DNA of 64,000 bases from Mycobacteriales bacterium (GTDB lineage: Bacteria; Actinomycetota; Actinomycetes; Mycobacteriales; SCTD01): positions 1 to 64,000 of the forward strand of contig JAUYQP010000047.1 in the NCBI GenBank assembly GCA_030697205.1, in the 5' to 3' direction. A program made the translations under genes and the position numbers. Positions within the stretch are counted from its first letter, which is position 1; every line of letters begins with the position of its first letter. Positions 49,825-57,872 of this stretch are shown here, piece by piece. The notes beneath the pieces were generated by a model. That model searched no databases, was not told the DNA's origin, and saw only the letters and a list, made by a program, of their open reading frames with translations.

Positions 49825-51050
49825 CACTGGCCGGTCAGCAGGTCGTCGCGGAGGGCTTGCCGGCCGACGTGCCCGGTGCCGTCGTGATGAACATGCACGT
49901 CACCGGCCTCGCGGTCGCGCGCTCGCTCGGGCGCGCGGGCGTGCCCGTGCTCGGCCTCGACAAGGAGCGCGGCGGCCTCGGCCAGCACTCCCGCCACCTC
50001 TCCGCGCTCGGGCTCGTGCCAGGCCCCGAGGACGCAGAGGCCCTGGCGCAGCACCTGGTCGCGCTCGGACCGTCCTTCCCGACCCGTCCCGTCCTCTTTC
50101 CCTGCAACGACGACTGGGTGCTCGCGCTGGCCGCGCACCGCGACGTGCTGGAGGAGCACTACCTCTTCCCCTTTGCGCCCTACGACGTCGTGCAGCGGGC
50201 GCTGTCGAAGACCGACCTCTACCGCGCCTGCGAGGCGCTCGGGGTCGACGCGCCGCGGTCGTGGTACCTCGACGACCGGCCTGCGGAGCACGTCGCCGAC
50301 CAGGTCCCCTACCCCTGCGTGCTCAAGCCCGACGACTCCCGCGGCTTCTACGACGCCTTCCAGGCGAAGGTGTTCGTCGTCCACGACCGGGCCGAGTTCC
50401 TCGAGCGGTACGCCACAGCCGCCGCGCACGGCCTGTCCCTCGTCGCGCAGGAGTGGATCGGCACCGACCCGGGCGGCTTCTGGTCGGTGGCGTCCTACCT
50501 CTCCCCCGACGGGACACCTCGCGGGGTCTTCACCGGGCGCAAGCTCGAGCAGTGGCCGCCCGACTTCGGCACCTCCTGCCTCGCCGACGCGCAATGGGAC
50601 CCGGCCATCGCCGACGCCGGCGTGCGGGTTCTGCAGCAGCTCGGCTACAGCGGCATCAGCGAGATCGAGTTCGTCCGCGACGCGGCGACCGGGCGGCTGC
50701 TGCTGCTCGACGTCAACACCCGCGCCTGGAAGTGGATCGGGCTGCCGGTCGCGGCCGGGGTCGACCTGCCGCTGCTCGCCTGGTCCGACGCCGTCGGCCG
50801 GACCTTCGACGCCGGGCCGCAGGTCGACGGGACCCGCTGGGTGTTCCTGCGCGACTACGTCCGGCTGGTCCACGCGCGGGCCGCGACCGTGCCGCACGAG
50901 GCCGTCACCAAGGACGAGTGGACCGCTCTGATGGCGGGTCGAGCGACCGGCCTCGTCGACGGCATCCACGACCCCGACGACCCGGAGCCGGCGTACGACG
51001 CCCTGTGGTCGGAGCTGTCCGGCGGCAGCGGCTACACCTGCGCCTGCTGA
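49818..51050 (+). CDS. ATP-grasp ligase (COG3919-like carboxylate-amine ligase)
   Basis: 410 residues from GTG 49818. VVMNMHVTGLAVARSLGRAG and VPVLGLDKERGGLGQHS form the N-terminal Rossmann-like domain of COG3919-type ATP-grasp proteins (as in D-aspartate ligases). The lid and ATP site are in YPCVLKPDDSRGFYDAFQAK and VAQEWIGTDPGGFWSV; the metal site is in ISEIEFVRDAATGRLLLLDVNTR, with the Glu and Asn of the ATP-grasp core. It forms an amide or peptide bond using ATP; substrates are unknown. The C-terminus GSGYTCAC again ends in Cys. It follows the Cys-miniprotein and diverges from the acyltransferase. Confidence 0.85.
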   Translation: MLALAGQQVVAEGLPADVPGAVVMNMHVTGLAVARSLGRAGVPVLGLDKERGGLGQHSRHLSALGLVPGPEDAEALAQHLVALGPSFPTRPVLFPCNDDWVLALAAHRDVLEEHYLFPFAPYDVVQRALSKTDLYRACEALGVDAPRSWYLDDRPAEHVADQVPYPCVLKPDDSRGFYDAFQAKVFVVHDRAEFLERYATAAAHGLSLVAQEWIGTDPGGFWSVASYLSPDGTPRGVFTGRKLEQWPPDFGTSCLADAQWDPAIADAGVRVLQQLGYSGISEIEFVRDAATGRLLLLDVNTRAWKWIGLPVAAGVDLPLLAWSDAVGRTFDAGPQVDGTRWVFLRDYVRLVHARAATVPHEAVTKDEWTALMAGRATGLVDGIHDPDDPEPAYDALWSELSGGSGYTCAC

Positions 51051-51071
51051 CCAAGCCAGGTCAGTGCCGGG

Positions 51072-51443
51072 TCAGTGTCGGAAGCCGCCGAAGAAGCGCC
51101 GGAAGACCCCGCCCTGCACGGGCAGCGGCGGGGCGGCCGGAGGTGGCGTCGTACGCCGTCGCGCGATCGGCTGGTCGTAGTCGGTGTGCCAGATCGCCTC
51201 GATGGTCTGCGCCTCGTCGTAGTCCTCGGACCCCGCGATCTTCGGGACGAAGCCGACGAGCATGCCGTTGGCCATCACCTGCGCCTCGAGCCCGGCAGTG
51301 CCGTCGGTGTCCCAGACCGCCTCGCGGCCGTCGGGCAGGGCGACGACGACCCCGAACTGGTAGACCCCGGCCTTCTTCACGGTCGCGTGCACGCCGTGCG
51401 AGCGCAGCGCGTCGACCACGCGGTGCGCGCGTCCCTCGTCCAT
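51072..51443 (-). CDS. Hypothetical protein
   Basis: 123 residues from the ATG at 51443. The N-terminal RAHRVVDALRSHGVHATVKK and VYQFGVVVALPDGREAVWDT form an alpha/beta fold, followed by a Pro/Arg-rich tail (RRRTTPPPAAPPLPVQ) ending FFGGFRH. No known family. Convergent with the ATP-grasp gene (21 bp) and divergent from the monooxygenase gene at 51487. Confidence 0.65.
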   Translation of the reverse strand: MDEGRAHRVVDALRSHGVHATVKKAGVYQFGVVVALPDGREAVWDTDGTAGLEAQVMANGMLVGFVPKIAGSEDYDEAQTIEAIWHTDYDQPIARRRTTPPPAAPPLPVQGGVFRRFFGGFRH

Positions 51444-51486
51444 GGCGGCCACGCTACCCACGCCACCTGTCACTAGCCTGGCAACC

Positions 51487-52506
51487 ATGCGCTTCGGCTA
51501 CTGGATGCCCATCTTCGGCGGCTGGCTCCGCAACGTCCCCGACGAGGGGATGTCGATCGACTGGCCGTACCTCCGCGACCTCGCCGTCGCGAGCGAGCAG
51601 CACGGCTTCGACCTGTCTCTCATCGCCGAGCTCAACCTCAACGACATCAAGGGCCACCGCGCCCCGTCGCTGGACGCGTGGGCCCTCGCCCCGGCTGTGG
51701 CGGCCGTCACGCAGAGCCTCGAGCTGATGCTCGCGGTCCGCCCCAACTACCACTCGCCGAGCCTCACCGCGAAGGCCGTCAGCACCCTCGACACGATCGC
51801 CCCGGGCCGCATCAGCCTCAACGTCGTGAGCTCGTGGTGGAAGGACGAGGCCACGCAGTACGGCGCGCCCTTCGACGTGCACGACGCCCGCTACGCGCGC
51901 ACCGCCGAGTGGCTCGAGGTCTTCACCCGCCTGATGAAGGAGGAGACGGTAACCCACCACGGTGAGCTCTACGACCTCGACGGGTGCGTGCTCGAGCCCA
52001 AGCCGGCCGAGCCGCCGACGGTCTACATGGGCGGGGAGTCCCCGACGGCGAAGGACGTCATCGCACAGCAGGGCACCGCCTACGTCATGCACGGCGATGC
52101 CCCCGAGGTCATCGCCGCGAAGGTGCAGGACATGGAGGCGCGCCGCACCGCCGCGGGCCGACCACCGTTCCGCTACGGCGTGTCCGGCTACGTCATCGTG
52201 CGCGGCACCGAGGCGGAGGCGCAGGCCGAGCTCGCCCGCGTGCTGGACGTGCAGTCGAGCCCGGAGGCCTACGCGTCTTACCAGGACTTCGTCGCCGGCT
52301 CCCAGCTGGAGTCGCAGGTGTCGCTGGAGGAGTACTCCGTGTCCAACAGGGGCCTGCGCGCTGGGCTGGTCGGCACGCCCGAGCAGGTCATCGCGCGGAT
52401 CCGCGACTACGAGGCTGCGGGCGTCGACCTGATGCTCCTGCAGTTCTCCCCGCAGCACACCGAGATGGAGCGCTTCGGTCGTCAGGTCATCCGTGCGTAC
52501 TCCTGA
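51487..52506 (+). CDS. LLM-class FMNH2-dependent monooxygenase (SfnG/SsuD-like)
   Basis: 339 residues from ATG 51487. It has the luciferase-like TIM barrel: MRFGYWMPIFGGWLRNVPD, RPNYHSPSLTAKAVSTLD, then GRISLNVVSSWWKDEATQYG and PPTVYMGGESPTAKDVIAQQ. NVVSSWWKDEA is close to dimethylsulfone monooxygenase SfnG and alkanesulfonate monooxygenase SsuD, so oxygenolytic release of sulfur from organosulfur compounds is plausible. An FMN reductase is not encoded nearby. It overlaps the GNAT gene by 14 bases and is the first gene of a three-gene operon. Confidence 0.82.
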   Translation: MRFGYWMPIFGGWLRNVPDEGMSIDWPYLRDLAVASEQHGFDLSLIAELNLNDIKGHRAPSLDAWALAPAVAAVTQSLELMLAVRPNYHSPSLTAKAVSTLDTIAPGRISLNVVSSWWKDEATQYGAPFDVHDARYARTAEWLEVFTRLMKEETVTHHGELYDLDGCVLEPKPAEPPTVYMGGESPTAKDVIAQQGTAYVMHGDAPEVIAAKVQDMEARRTAAGRPPFRYGVSGYVIVRGTEAEAQAELARVLDVQSSPEAYASYQDFVAGSQLESQVSLEEYSVSNRGLRAGLVGTPEQVIARIRDYEAAGVDLMLLQFSPQHTEMERFGRQVIRAYS

Positions 52507-53068
52507 GCCCGTCGTCCTCACCGGCGACCGCGTCCGCCTCGAGCCGCTCGGGCCCGAGCACGTCGAGGACCTCTTCGCCGCCGCCCAGGACGACCGGGTG
52601 TGGAGGTGGCTCCCCGCCCTGCGGCCACGCACCGTCGAGGACGTCGTGACCCTCGTCGACGCCGCCGAGGCCGACCCCGACCGGCTCGCCTTCGCGGTCG
52701 TCGTCGACAGCCGGGCGGTGGGCTCCACGAGCTACCTCGACATCGACGTCGCGCTCGGCGGGCTCGAGATCGGCTGGACGTGGTACGCCGTGGAGCAGTG
52801 GGCGAGCCGCACCAACCCGCAGTGCAAGCGGCTGCTGCTCGGGCATGCCTTCGACGACGTCGGCGCCGGGCGGGTGCTGCTCAAGACCGATGCCCTCAAC
52901 GCCCGCTCGCAGGCCGCGATCCGCCGGCTCGGGGCGGAGTACGACGGGACGCTGCGGCACCAGCGCCGCCGGCCCGACGGGACGGTGCGCGACACGGCGT
53001 ACTTCTCGATCCTCGCGGCCGAGTGGCCGGCGGTCCGTGCCGGCCTCGACGAGCGGCTCGCCCCGTGA
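52493..53068 (+). CDS. GNAT-family N-acetyltransferase (RimJ/RimL type)
   Basis: 191 residues from GTG 52493, overlapping the monooxygenase gene by 14 bases. LTGDRVRLEPLGPEHVEDLF, then VVVDSRAVGSTSYLDID, and FDDVGAGRVLLKTDALNARS and AAIRRLGAEYDGTLRHQRR match the RimL subfamily, in which the enzyme transfers an acetyl group from acetyl-CoA to an N-terminal amine or small amine. The end TDALNARSQAAIRRLG is the acetyl-CoA pyrophosphate-binding region. The substrate is unknown. Confidence 0.88.
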   Translation: MRTPEPVVLTGDRVRLEPLGPEHVEDLFAAAQDDRVWRWLPALRPRTVEDVVTLVDAAEADPDRLAFAVVVDSRAVGSTSYLDIDVALGGLEIGWTWYAVEQWASRTNPQCKRLLLGHAFDDVGAGRVLLKTDALNARSQAAIRRLGAEYDGTLRHQRRRPDGTVRDTAYFSILAAEWPAVRAGLDERLAP

Positions 53069-54810
53069 CCGACTTCGCCGACCTCGGCCTGCGACCCGAG
53101 CTGGTCCGGGCGCTGGCCGCCCTCGGCTACGAGGAGCCGACACCGGTGCAGGCCGCGGCGATCCCGCCGCAGCTCGAGGGCCGCGACGTCCTCGGCCAGG
53201 CCGCGACCGGCACCGGCAAGACCGCCGCCTTCGCGCTGCCGCTGCTGCAGCGCCTCGGCGAGTCGCGCGGCCGGCTGCCGTCGGCCCTCGTGCTCACCCC
53301 GACGCGCGAGCTCGCGATGCAGGTGTCAGAAGCGGTGCACACCTACGGCAAGCAGCTCGGTGTGCGCGTGCTGCCGGTCTACGGCGGCCAGCCGATCGGG
53401 CGGCAGCTGCGCGAGCTCGAGCGCGGCGTCGACGTCGTCGTGGCAACGCCGGGTCGGGCCATCGACCACATCAACCGGGGCACCCTGCAGCTGTCCGAGC
53501 TCGCCGTCGTGGTGCTCGACGAGGCCGACGAGATGCTCGACATGGGCTTCGCCGACGACCTCGAGGCAATCTTCGCCGCGACGCCGGCACAGCGCCAGAC
53601 CGTGCTCTTCTCCGCGACCCTGCCGAGCCGGATCACGGCCATCGCGAAGCGCCACCTGCACGAGCCGGTGCGGGTGCAGATCGAGCGGGAGACCACGACC
53701 GCCGGTGAGGCGCCGCGCGTCCGCCAGGTCGCATACGTCGTGCAGCGCGCCCACAAGCCGGCGGCCCTCGGGAGGCTGCTCGACGTCGAGCAGCCCGCGC
53801 GCGCGATCGTCTTCTGCCGCACCCGCGAGGAGGTCGACAGCCTCACCGAGACCCTCAACGGCAGGGGCTACCGCGCGGAGGCGCTGCACGGCGGGCTCAG
53901 CCAGGAGCAGCGCGACAGGGTCGTCAACCGGCTGCGCGCTCGCACCGCCGAGCTGCTCGTCGCGACCGACGTCGCGGCCCGCGGCCTCGACATCGACCAC
54001 CTCACCCACGTCATCAACTACAACGTCCCGTCGGCCGTGGAGCCCTACGTCCACCGCATCGGCCGGGTCGGGCGCGCCGGCCGGGTCGGCACCGCCATCA
54101 CCCTCGCCGAGCCGCGCGAGCACCGGATGCTCAAGACGATCGAGCGGGTCACCGGCGCGACCATCGCGCAGGAGCGGCTGCCCAGCGTCGAGGACCTGCG
54201 CAGCCGGCGCCTCGAGCTGACCCGCGCTGCCCTGCACGCGTGCCTCACCGACGACGACCTCGAGGGCTTCCGGGGGGTCGTCGACTCGCTGACCGCCGAC
54301 TTCGACCTCGCCGACGTGGCGGCCGCGGCCGTCAAGCTCGCCCACGAGGCGACCGGGCCGGCCCCCGACGAGCAGGACATCCCGACCGCGACCGCCCCGG
54401 CGACCGGCACCCGAGACTCCCGCCCCGACTCCCGCCCCGACTCCCGGGCCGACTCCCGGGCCGACTCGCACTCGGGCAGCCGACCGGTGGCGGGTCCCCG
54501 GTCCTCACCGCACGACCGCAGCCGGCCAACCTCCGGCGGCCCCGACCCGGCCCGCGAGCCACGTGGCGGCGGCACCTGGGGCAGGGTCTTCGTCGGCCTC
54601 GGCCGCTCCTCGGGGATCCGTCCGCAGGACCTCGTCGGTGCCGTCGCCGGCGAGACGTCGCTGTCGGGCCGTGATGTCGGCGCGATCGAGATCAGCGAGC
54701 GGTTCTCCCTCGTCGAGGTCCCGGAGGACAGCGTCGACGAGGTCGTCGCGGCCCTGCGCACCACGCTCATCCGCAACCGCAAGCCCGTCGTGCGGCGCGA
54801 CCGCTTCTGA
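53065..54810 (+). CDS. DEAD-box RNA helicase with C-terminal DbpA RNA-binding domain
   Basis: 581 residues from a GTG overlapping the GNAT stop (GTGA). The helicase core has the Q-motif GYEEPTPVQAAAIPPQ, Walker A ATGTGKTAAF, motif II VLDEADEMLDMGF, motif III FSATLP and motif VI HRIGRVGRAG. A C-terminal RNA-recognition-like fold (about 510-581, RVFVGLGRSSGIRPQDLV, then FSLVEVPEDSVDEVVAAL) equals the DbpA domain that targets rRNA. A linker with the four-residue repeats DSRP/DSRA joins them. Likely CsdA/DeaD-type, acting in ribosome assembly or RNA turnover in the cold. Confidence 0.9.
   Translation: MTDFADLGLRPELVRALAALGYEEPTPVQAAAIPPQLEGRDVLGQAATGTGKTAAFALPLLQRLGESRGRLPSALVLTPTRELAMQVSEAVHTYGKQLGVRVLPVYGGQPIGRQLRELERGVDVVVATPGRAIDHINRGTLQLSELAVVVLDEADEMLDMGFADDLEAIFAATPAQRQTVLFSATLPSRITAIAKRHLHEPVRVQIERETTTAGEAPRVRQVAYVVQRAHKPAALGRLLDVEQPARAIVFCRTREEVDSLTETLNGRGYRAEALHGGLSQEQRDRVVNRLRARTAELLVATDVAARGLDIDHLTHVINYNVPSAVEPYVHRIGRVGRAGRVGTAITLAEPREHRMLKTIERVTGATIAQERLPSVEDLRSRRLELTRAALHACLTDDDLEGFRGVVDSLTADFDLADVAAAAVKLAHEATGPAPDEQDIPTATAPATGTRDSRPDSRPDSRADSRADSHSGSRPVAGPRSSPHDRSRPTSGGPDPAREPRGGGTWGRVFVGLGRSSGIRPQDLVGAVAGETSLSGRDVGAIEISERFSLVEVPEDSVDEVVAALRTTLIRNRKPVVRRDRF
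54415..54462 (+). repeat. 12-bp tandem repeat in the helicase linker
   Basis: Four units of GACTCCCGSSCC (GACTCCCGCCCC twice, then GACTCCCGGGCC twice) encode DSRP DSRP DSRA DSRA. The unit is a multiple of three, so copy-number changes would stay in frame. Confidence 0.85.
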
Positions 54811-54816
54811 CCGTCG

Positions 54817-56013
54817 TCAGGCAGCCGGGCCCATGAGCGACAGGGCGTTGTCGCGCAGGATCTTGCGGCGTACGCCGTCGTCGAGGTCCTTGAGCTCGAC
54901 GAGGTAGTCCAGCGGCGAGGGCATGCCCTCGATGTGCGGCCAGTCCGAGCCGAACAGCACCCGGTCGGCGCCCATGAGCTCGACGACCTCGTGGACGTCG
55001 TCCTCCCAGAACGGGTTGACCCACAGGTGGCGGCGCAGCGTCTCGACGGGATCCTCGGCCCAGTAGCCGGGCATCTTCTTCGCAGCGGACCGCAGCCCGG
55101 CGAACAGCCCCGGCAGGAACTGGGAGCCGTTCTCGACCGAGGCGACGCGCAGGCCGGGGAAGCGGGTGAAGAGCTGGTCGAAGGCGAAGCTCGCGACGAG
55201 GTCGTGGATCGAGCGCTCCATGGTGAGCATCGAGATCCGGGGGCGCGCCATCGCCTTGAACGACGAGGAGAAGCGGCCGCCGCTGTAGCCGGCGGTCGCG
55301 GTCGGGCCGCTGTCGCCGGCGTGCACGACAAGGGTGATCCCGGCCTCCTGCAGCCGCGCCCAGAAGGGGTCGAAGGCCTCGTCGCTCATCGGCAGCCGAC
55401 CGTCGCGGGTCGTCGGGGCGGCGGCCCGCACGACGACCGAGCGGGCGCCGAGCCCGACAGCCCGCTCGAGCTCCGCGCAGACCCAGTCGACGTCGCACAG
55501 CGACAGGTAGGGGGCGGCCCAGATGCGGCCGTGGTAGCCGTAGCCCCAGTCCTCCTCGACCCAGCGGTTGAAGGCGCTGAACATCAGAGTGACCGCCTCC
55601 GGATCCTCGGAGAGCTCCTCCTCGTAGAGCATGCCGAGGGTCGGGTAGAGCCAGATCTGCTCGACGCCCTGGTCGTCCATCGTCGCGATCCGGGCGTCGC
55701 GGTCGCGGTAGGCCGGGCGCACCGGCTCGCGCTCGCGCAGGAACTCCATCGGCAGCTTGCCGTCGGGGTTGCCGCGGAAGTAGTCGGCCATCGCCCCTGG
55801 CGGGCTCACCGGGTCGAAGGTCGGGTTGACGACCGCCTTGTTGAGCCGGCCACCCACGATCGGGTAGCGGCGGCCACCCACCTCCGCCCACTGGAAGACC
55901 CGCTCGCCGTGGCGCGGGTCGAGGTGACGCGTGAAGGCGTCGAGCGCCTCGTAGTAGTGGTTGTCCGCATCGATGACGCCGTAGTCGAGGTCCACGCCCC
56001 GAAGGTAGAACAC
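54817..56013 (-). CDS. Amidohydrolase 2 family metal-dependent hydrolase
   Basis: 398 residues, taken from GTG 56013 because AAAGAGA precedes it; GTG 55995 and 56031 are in the same frame. It opens GVDLDYGVIDADNHYYEAL, where the metal-binding HxH of amidohydrolases appears as DADNHYY, followed by VVHAGDSGPTA (third His), VENGSQFLPGLF and FGSDWPHIEGMPSPLD with the conserved Asp. A TIM-barrel hydrolase or decarboxylase with one metal ion is likely; the substrate is unknown. It is the third gene of a minus-strand operon after azlC and azlD. Confidence 0.8.
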   Translation of the reverse strand: MFYLRGVDLDYGVIDADNHYYEALDAFTRHLDPRHGERVFQWAEVGGRRYPIVGGRLNKAVVNPTFDPVSPPGAMADYFRGNPDGKLPMEFLREREPVRPAYRDRDARIATMDDQGVEQIWLYPTLGMLYEEELSEDPEAVTLMFSAFNRWVEEDWGYGYHGRIWAAPYLSLCDVDWVCAELERAVGLGARSVVVRAAAPTTRDGRLPMSDEAFDPFWARLQEAGITLVVHAGDSGPTATAGYSGGRFSSSFKAMARPRISMLTMERSIHDLVASFAFDQLFTRFPGLRVASVENGSQFLPGLFAGLRSAAKKMPGYWAEDPVETLRRHLWVNPFWEDDVHEVVELMGADRVLFGSDWPHIEGMPSPLDYLVELKDLDDGVRRKILRDNALSLMGPAA

Positions 56014-56041
56014 GTTCTCTTTGGCGGCCACCCCCCTCGCC

Positions 56042-56077
56042 GTCCCAGCCCCCGTCCCAGTCCCCGTCCCAGCCTCC
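56042..56077. repeat. 12-bp tandem repeat before the amidohydrolase
   Basis: Three near-identical units, GTCCCAGCCCCC, GTCCCAGTCCCC and GTCCCAGCCTCC, at 56042, 56054 and 56066. They lie between azlD and the amidohydrolase and, on the minus strand, would extend the amidohydrolase frame as a Gly/Thr-rich stretch. Confidence 0.7.
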
Positions 56078-56090
56078 TTGTGCAAGGAGG
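56073..56090. promoter_or_regulatory. Hairpin containing AAGGAGG
   Basis: CCTCCTT at 56073-56079 pairs with AAGGAGG at 56084-56090 around a four-base loop. Because CCTCCTT equals the reverse of a ribosome binding site, either strand presents a Shine-Dalgarno-like sequence inside the stem. On the minus strand it follows the azlD stop at 56097 by seven bases and precedes the amidohydrolase start. Confidence 0.6.
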
Positions 56091-56096
56091 TGGCGG

Positions 56097-56417
56097 TCAG
56101 GAGAGGCCGGCGGCGCGGAGCGCAGCGGTGACGGCCGCGGCGCCGACGACGACCACGACGAGGTGGGCGCGCCGCCACAGCAGCACCGAGGCGACCCCGA
56201 TCCCGACGGTCTTCGCTCCGACGGCGAGCTCCGGGCCCTCGGCTAGCGCGCTCGTGACGACAAGGGCCGCGAGCAGCGCCGAGCCGAGCAGCGCGACGAC
56301 TCGCACGAGCGGCGCGGGCAGCTCGCGCTCCCCGATGGCGAAGGGCCCGATCCCCTTGCAGACGAAGGTAACGAGCGCGACCAGCGCGATCGTGGTCCAC
56401 ACCGTCGTGGCGCTCAC
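56097..56417 (-). CDS. azlD: AzlD branched-chain amino-acid exporter small subunit
   Basis: 106 residues from GTG 56417, overlapping the azlC stop (GTGA). VWTTIALVALVTFVCKGIGP, VRVVALLGSALLAALVV and VVVVVGAAAVTAAL form three to four membrane helices, as in AzlD. Together with AzlC it would export branched-chain amino acids or their analogues through the cytoplasmic membrane. Confidence 0.85.
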   Translation of the reverse strand: MSATTVWTTIALVALVTFVCKGIGPFAIGERELPAPLVRVVALLGSALLAALVVTSALAEGPELAVGAKTVGIGVASVLLWRRAHLVVVVVGAAAVTAALRAAGLS

Positions 56418-57064
56418 ACCGGCCGCCGCAGGCCGACCAGCGCAGCAGCGCTCGCGACGAGGACGGTCACGCCGGCGGGCACGAACGGCACCAGCGCGAG
56501 GGCGACGAGCGCCCCGGCGAGCGCCACCCCGCGGCGCAGCGGGTCGCGCAGCTCGGTCCACAGCAAAGTGAGGAAGAAGGCGGGGAAGAGCGCGTCGAGG
56601 CCGAGCGCGCGGGCGTCGAGGTCGGGCACGACAGCGCCCGCCGCAGTGCCGAGGACCCACATGACGTACTGCGCGCCGGTGTGGCCGAAGAGGTACTCCC
56701 GGGCGAAGGTGCCGTCACCGTTGGACGCCATCACCCAGGAGGAGTCGACGGTGCCCTGGCCCTCGACCGCCCGGCGCAGGCGCCCGCCGCGCAGCGACGG
56801 TCCGAGGGCGAAGCCCATGGGGACGAAGCGGCTGTTCATGAGTGCGGCGGCGCTCACCGCCGCGCCGACCCCGCCGCCGGCCACGAGGATGCCGAGCGAG
56901 GTGAACTGCGCGGAGCCGGCGAAGACGACCGCGGACATGACCACGGCGGCCAGCGGGGAGAAGCCGGCCTCGGTCGCGACCACGCCGAACGACATCGACA
57001 GCACGAAGGCGACCGCGGCGAAGGGCGCGCCGTCACGCAAGCCGTCCCGGAAGGTGCGCACCAC
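56414..57064 (-). CDS. azlC: AzlC branched-chain amino-acid permease
   Basis: 216 residues from GTG 57064. It has about eight membrane helices and the AzlC signature SMSFGVVATEAGFSPLAAVV with AGSAQFTSLGILVAGGG and MNSRFVPMGFALGP. It forms the transporter with AzlD, encoded next with a 4-base overlap. The third gene of the row is the amidohydrolase, whose product could be the exported molecule. Confidence 0.9.
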   Translation of the reverse strand: MVRTFRDGLRDGAPFAAVAFVLSMSFGVVATEAGFSPLAAVVMSAVVFAGSAQFTSLGILVAGGGVGAAVSAAALMNSRFVPMGFALGPSLRGGRLRRAVEGQGTVDSSWVMASNGDGTFAREYLFGHTGAQYVMWVLGTAAGAVVPDLDARALGLDALFPAFFLTLLWTELRDPLRRGVALAGALVALALVPFVPAGVTVLVASAAALVGLRRPV

Positions 57065-57166
57065 ACCGACCCTACGGACCCCTCAGGCGAGCAGTCCCGC
57101 CCGGACCGCGTGCCCCGGGTCCGGGCCACCAGCCGCAGCTGCCGTGCTTCCCCGCATCGCGCTTGG

Positions 57167-57266
57167 CGGACTTCGGACTTCCAGCTGGACAGCGAGATCG
57201 GACCGGTGTGCGTGCTCCCCCACCCGCGGTGACGCACTCGACCGTGAGGTGGAAGTCCCACGTCCG
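57167..57266. repeat. 17-bp inverted repeat with 66-bp loop
   Basis: CGGACTTCGGACTTCCA at 57167-57183 pairs with TGGAAGTCCCACGTCCG at 57250-57266 (14 of 17 positions). It lies in the 268-bp gap between azlC and the deacylase gene, where no gene is supported. Similarity of the two arms continues weakly inside the loop. Confidence 0.6.
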
Positions 57267-57332
57267 AGCAGCAGGCAGTCGACAGTCCTGCGTGGACGAG
57301 GCGGTGGGCGGCGTGACCGCCGGCGTCACGGC

Positions 57333-57848
57333 CTAGCCGGCAAGGCCTTCCACGACCTGCGCCCCGGGCAACGCGGCGAGCGAGGCGCCCGGCAGGACCA
57401 GCTTGGAGCGGCGCAGCCCGGACCCGACCACGACCCACGGGACCCCGACGACCCGGCTGTCGATCAGCAACGGCCAGCCGGCAGGCAGGCCGACGGGGGT
57501 GATCCCGCCGTACTCCATCCCGGTCTCGGCCACCGCCACGTCCATCGGCGCGAAGCTCGCCTTGCGCGCGTCGAGCAGCCGCCGCACAACGCCGTTGACG
57601 TCGACCCGCGTGGTCGCGAGCGCGACGCACGCCGCGAGCGTCGTCACCTCGCCGCGCCGCCCGGCGACGACGACGCAGTTGGCCGACTCCTCCAGCTTGA
57701 CTACGTAGGCCGCGCAGAAGGCCGCGGTGTCGGCGAGCTCAGCGTCGATCTCGGCCACCAGCGCACCAGGGGGCAACAGGGGTACGACGGGAGGCGCGAG
57801 CAGGTCGGCGCGCTCGACGGCGGGCGTGGTGGCGAGGGTTCCGAGCAC
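57333..57848 (-). CDS. YbaK/ProX-type aminoacyl-tRNA deacylase
   Basis: 171 residues from GTG 57848 with AAGG about eight bases upstream. The fold opens with VEIDAELADTAAFCAAY-type helices, then SANCVVVAGRRGEVTTLAACV and MDVAVAETGMEYGGITPVGLP, the conserved glycine loop of YbaK/EbsC proteins (GMEYGGITP). They hydrolyse mischarged tRNA such as Cys- or Ala-tRNAPro. The divergent HEAT gene starts 24 bp away. Confidence 0.85.
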   Translation of the reverse strand: MLGTLATTPAVERADLLAPPVVPLLPPGALVAEIDAELADTAAFCAAYVVKLEESANCVVVAGRRGEVTTLAACVALATTRVDVNGVVRRLLDARKASFAPMDVAVAETGMEYGGITPVGLPAGWPLLIDSRVVGVPWVVVGSGLRRSKLVLPGASLAALPGAQVVEGLAG

Positions 57849-57872
57849 GCCTGCGACCTTACGGTTGCCGGT

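Noticed and set aside
54415-54462. CRISPR-like or minisatellite locus
   Set aside because: Units are contiguous, 12 bp and in frame inside a helicase linker.
57065-57332. tRNA or known riboswitch
   Set aside because: No cloverleaf with CCA end and no known riboswitch core was recognised; only the inverted repeat was seen.
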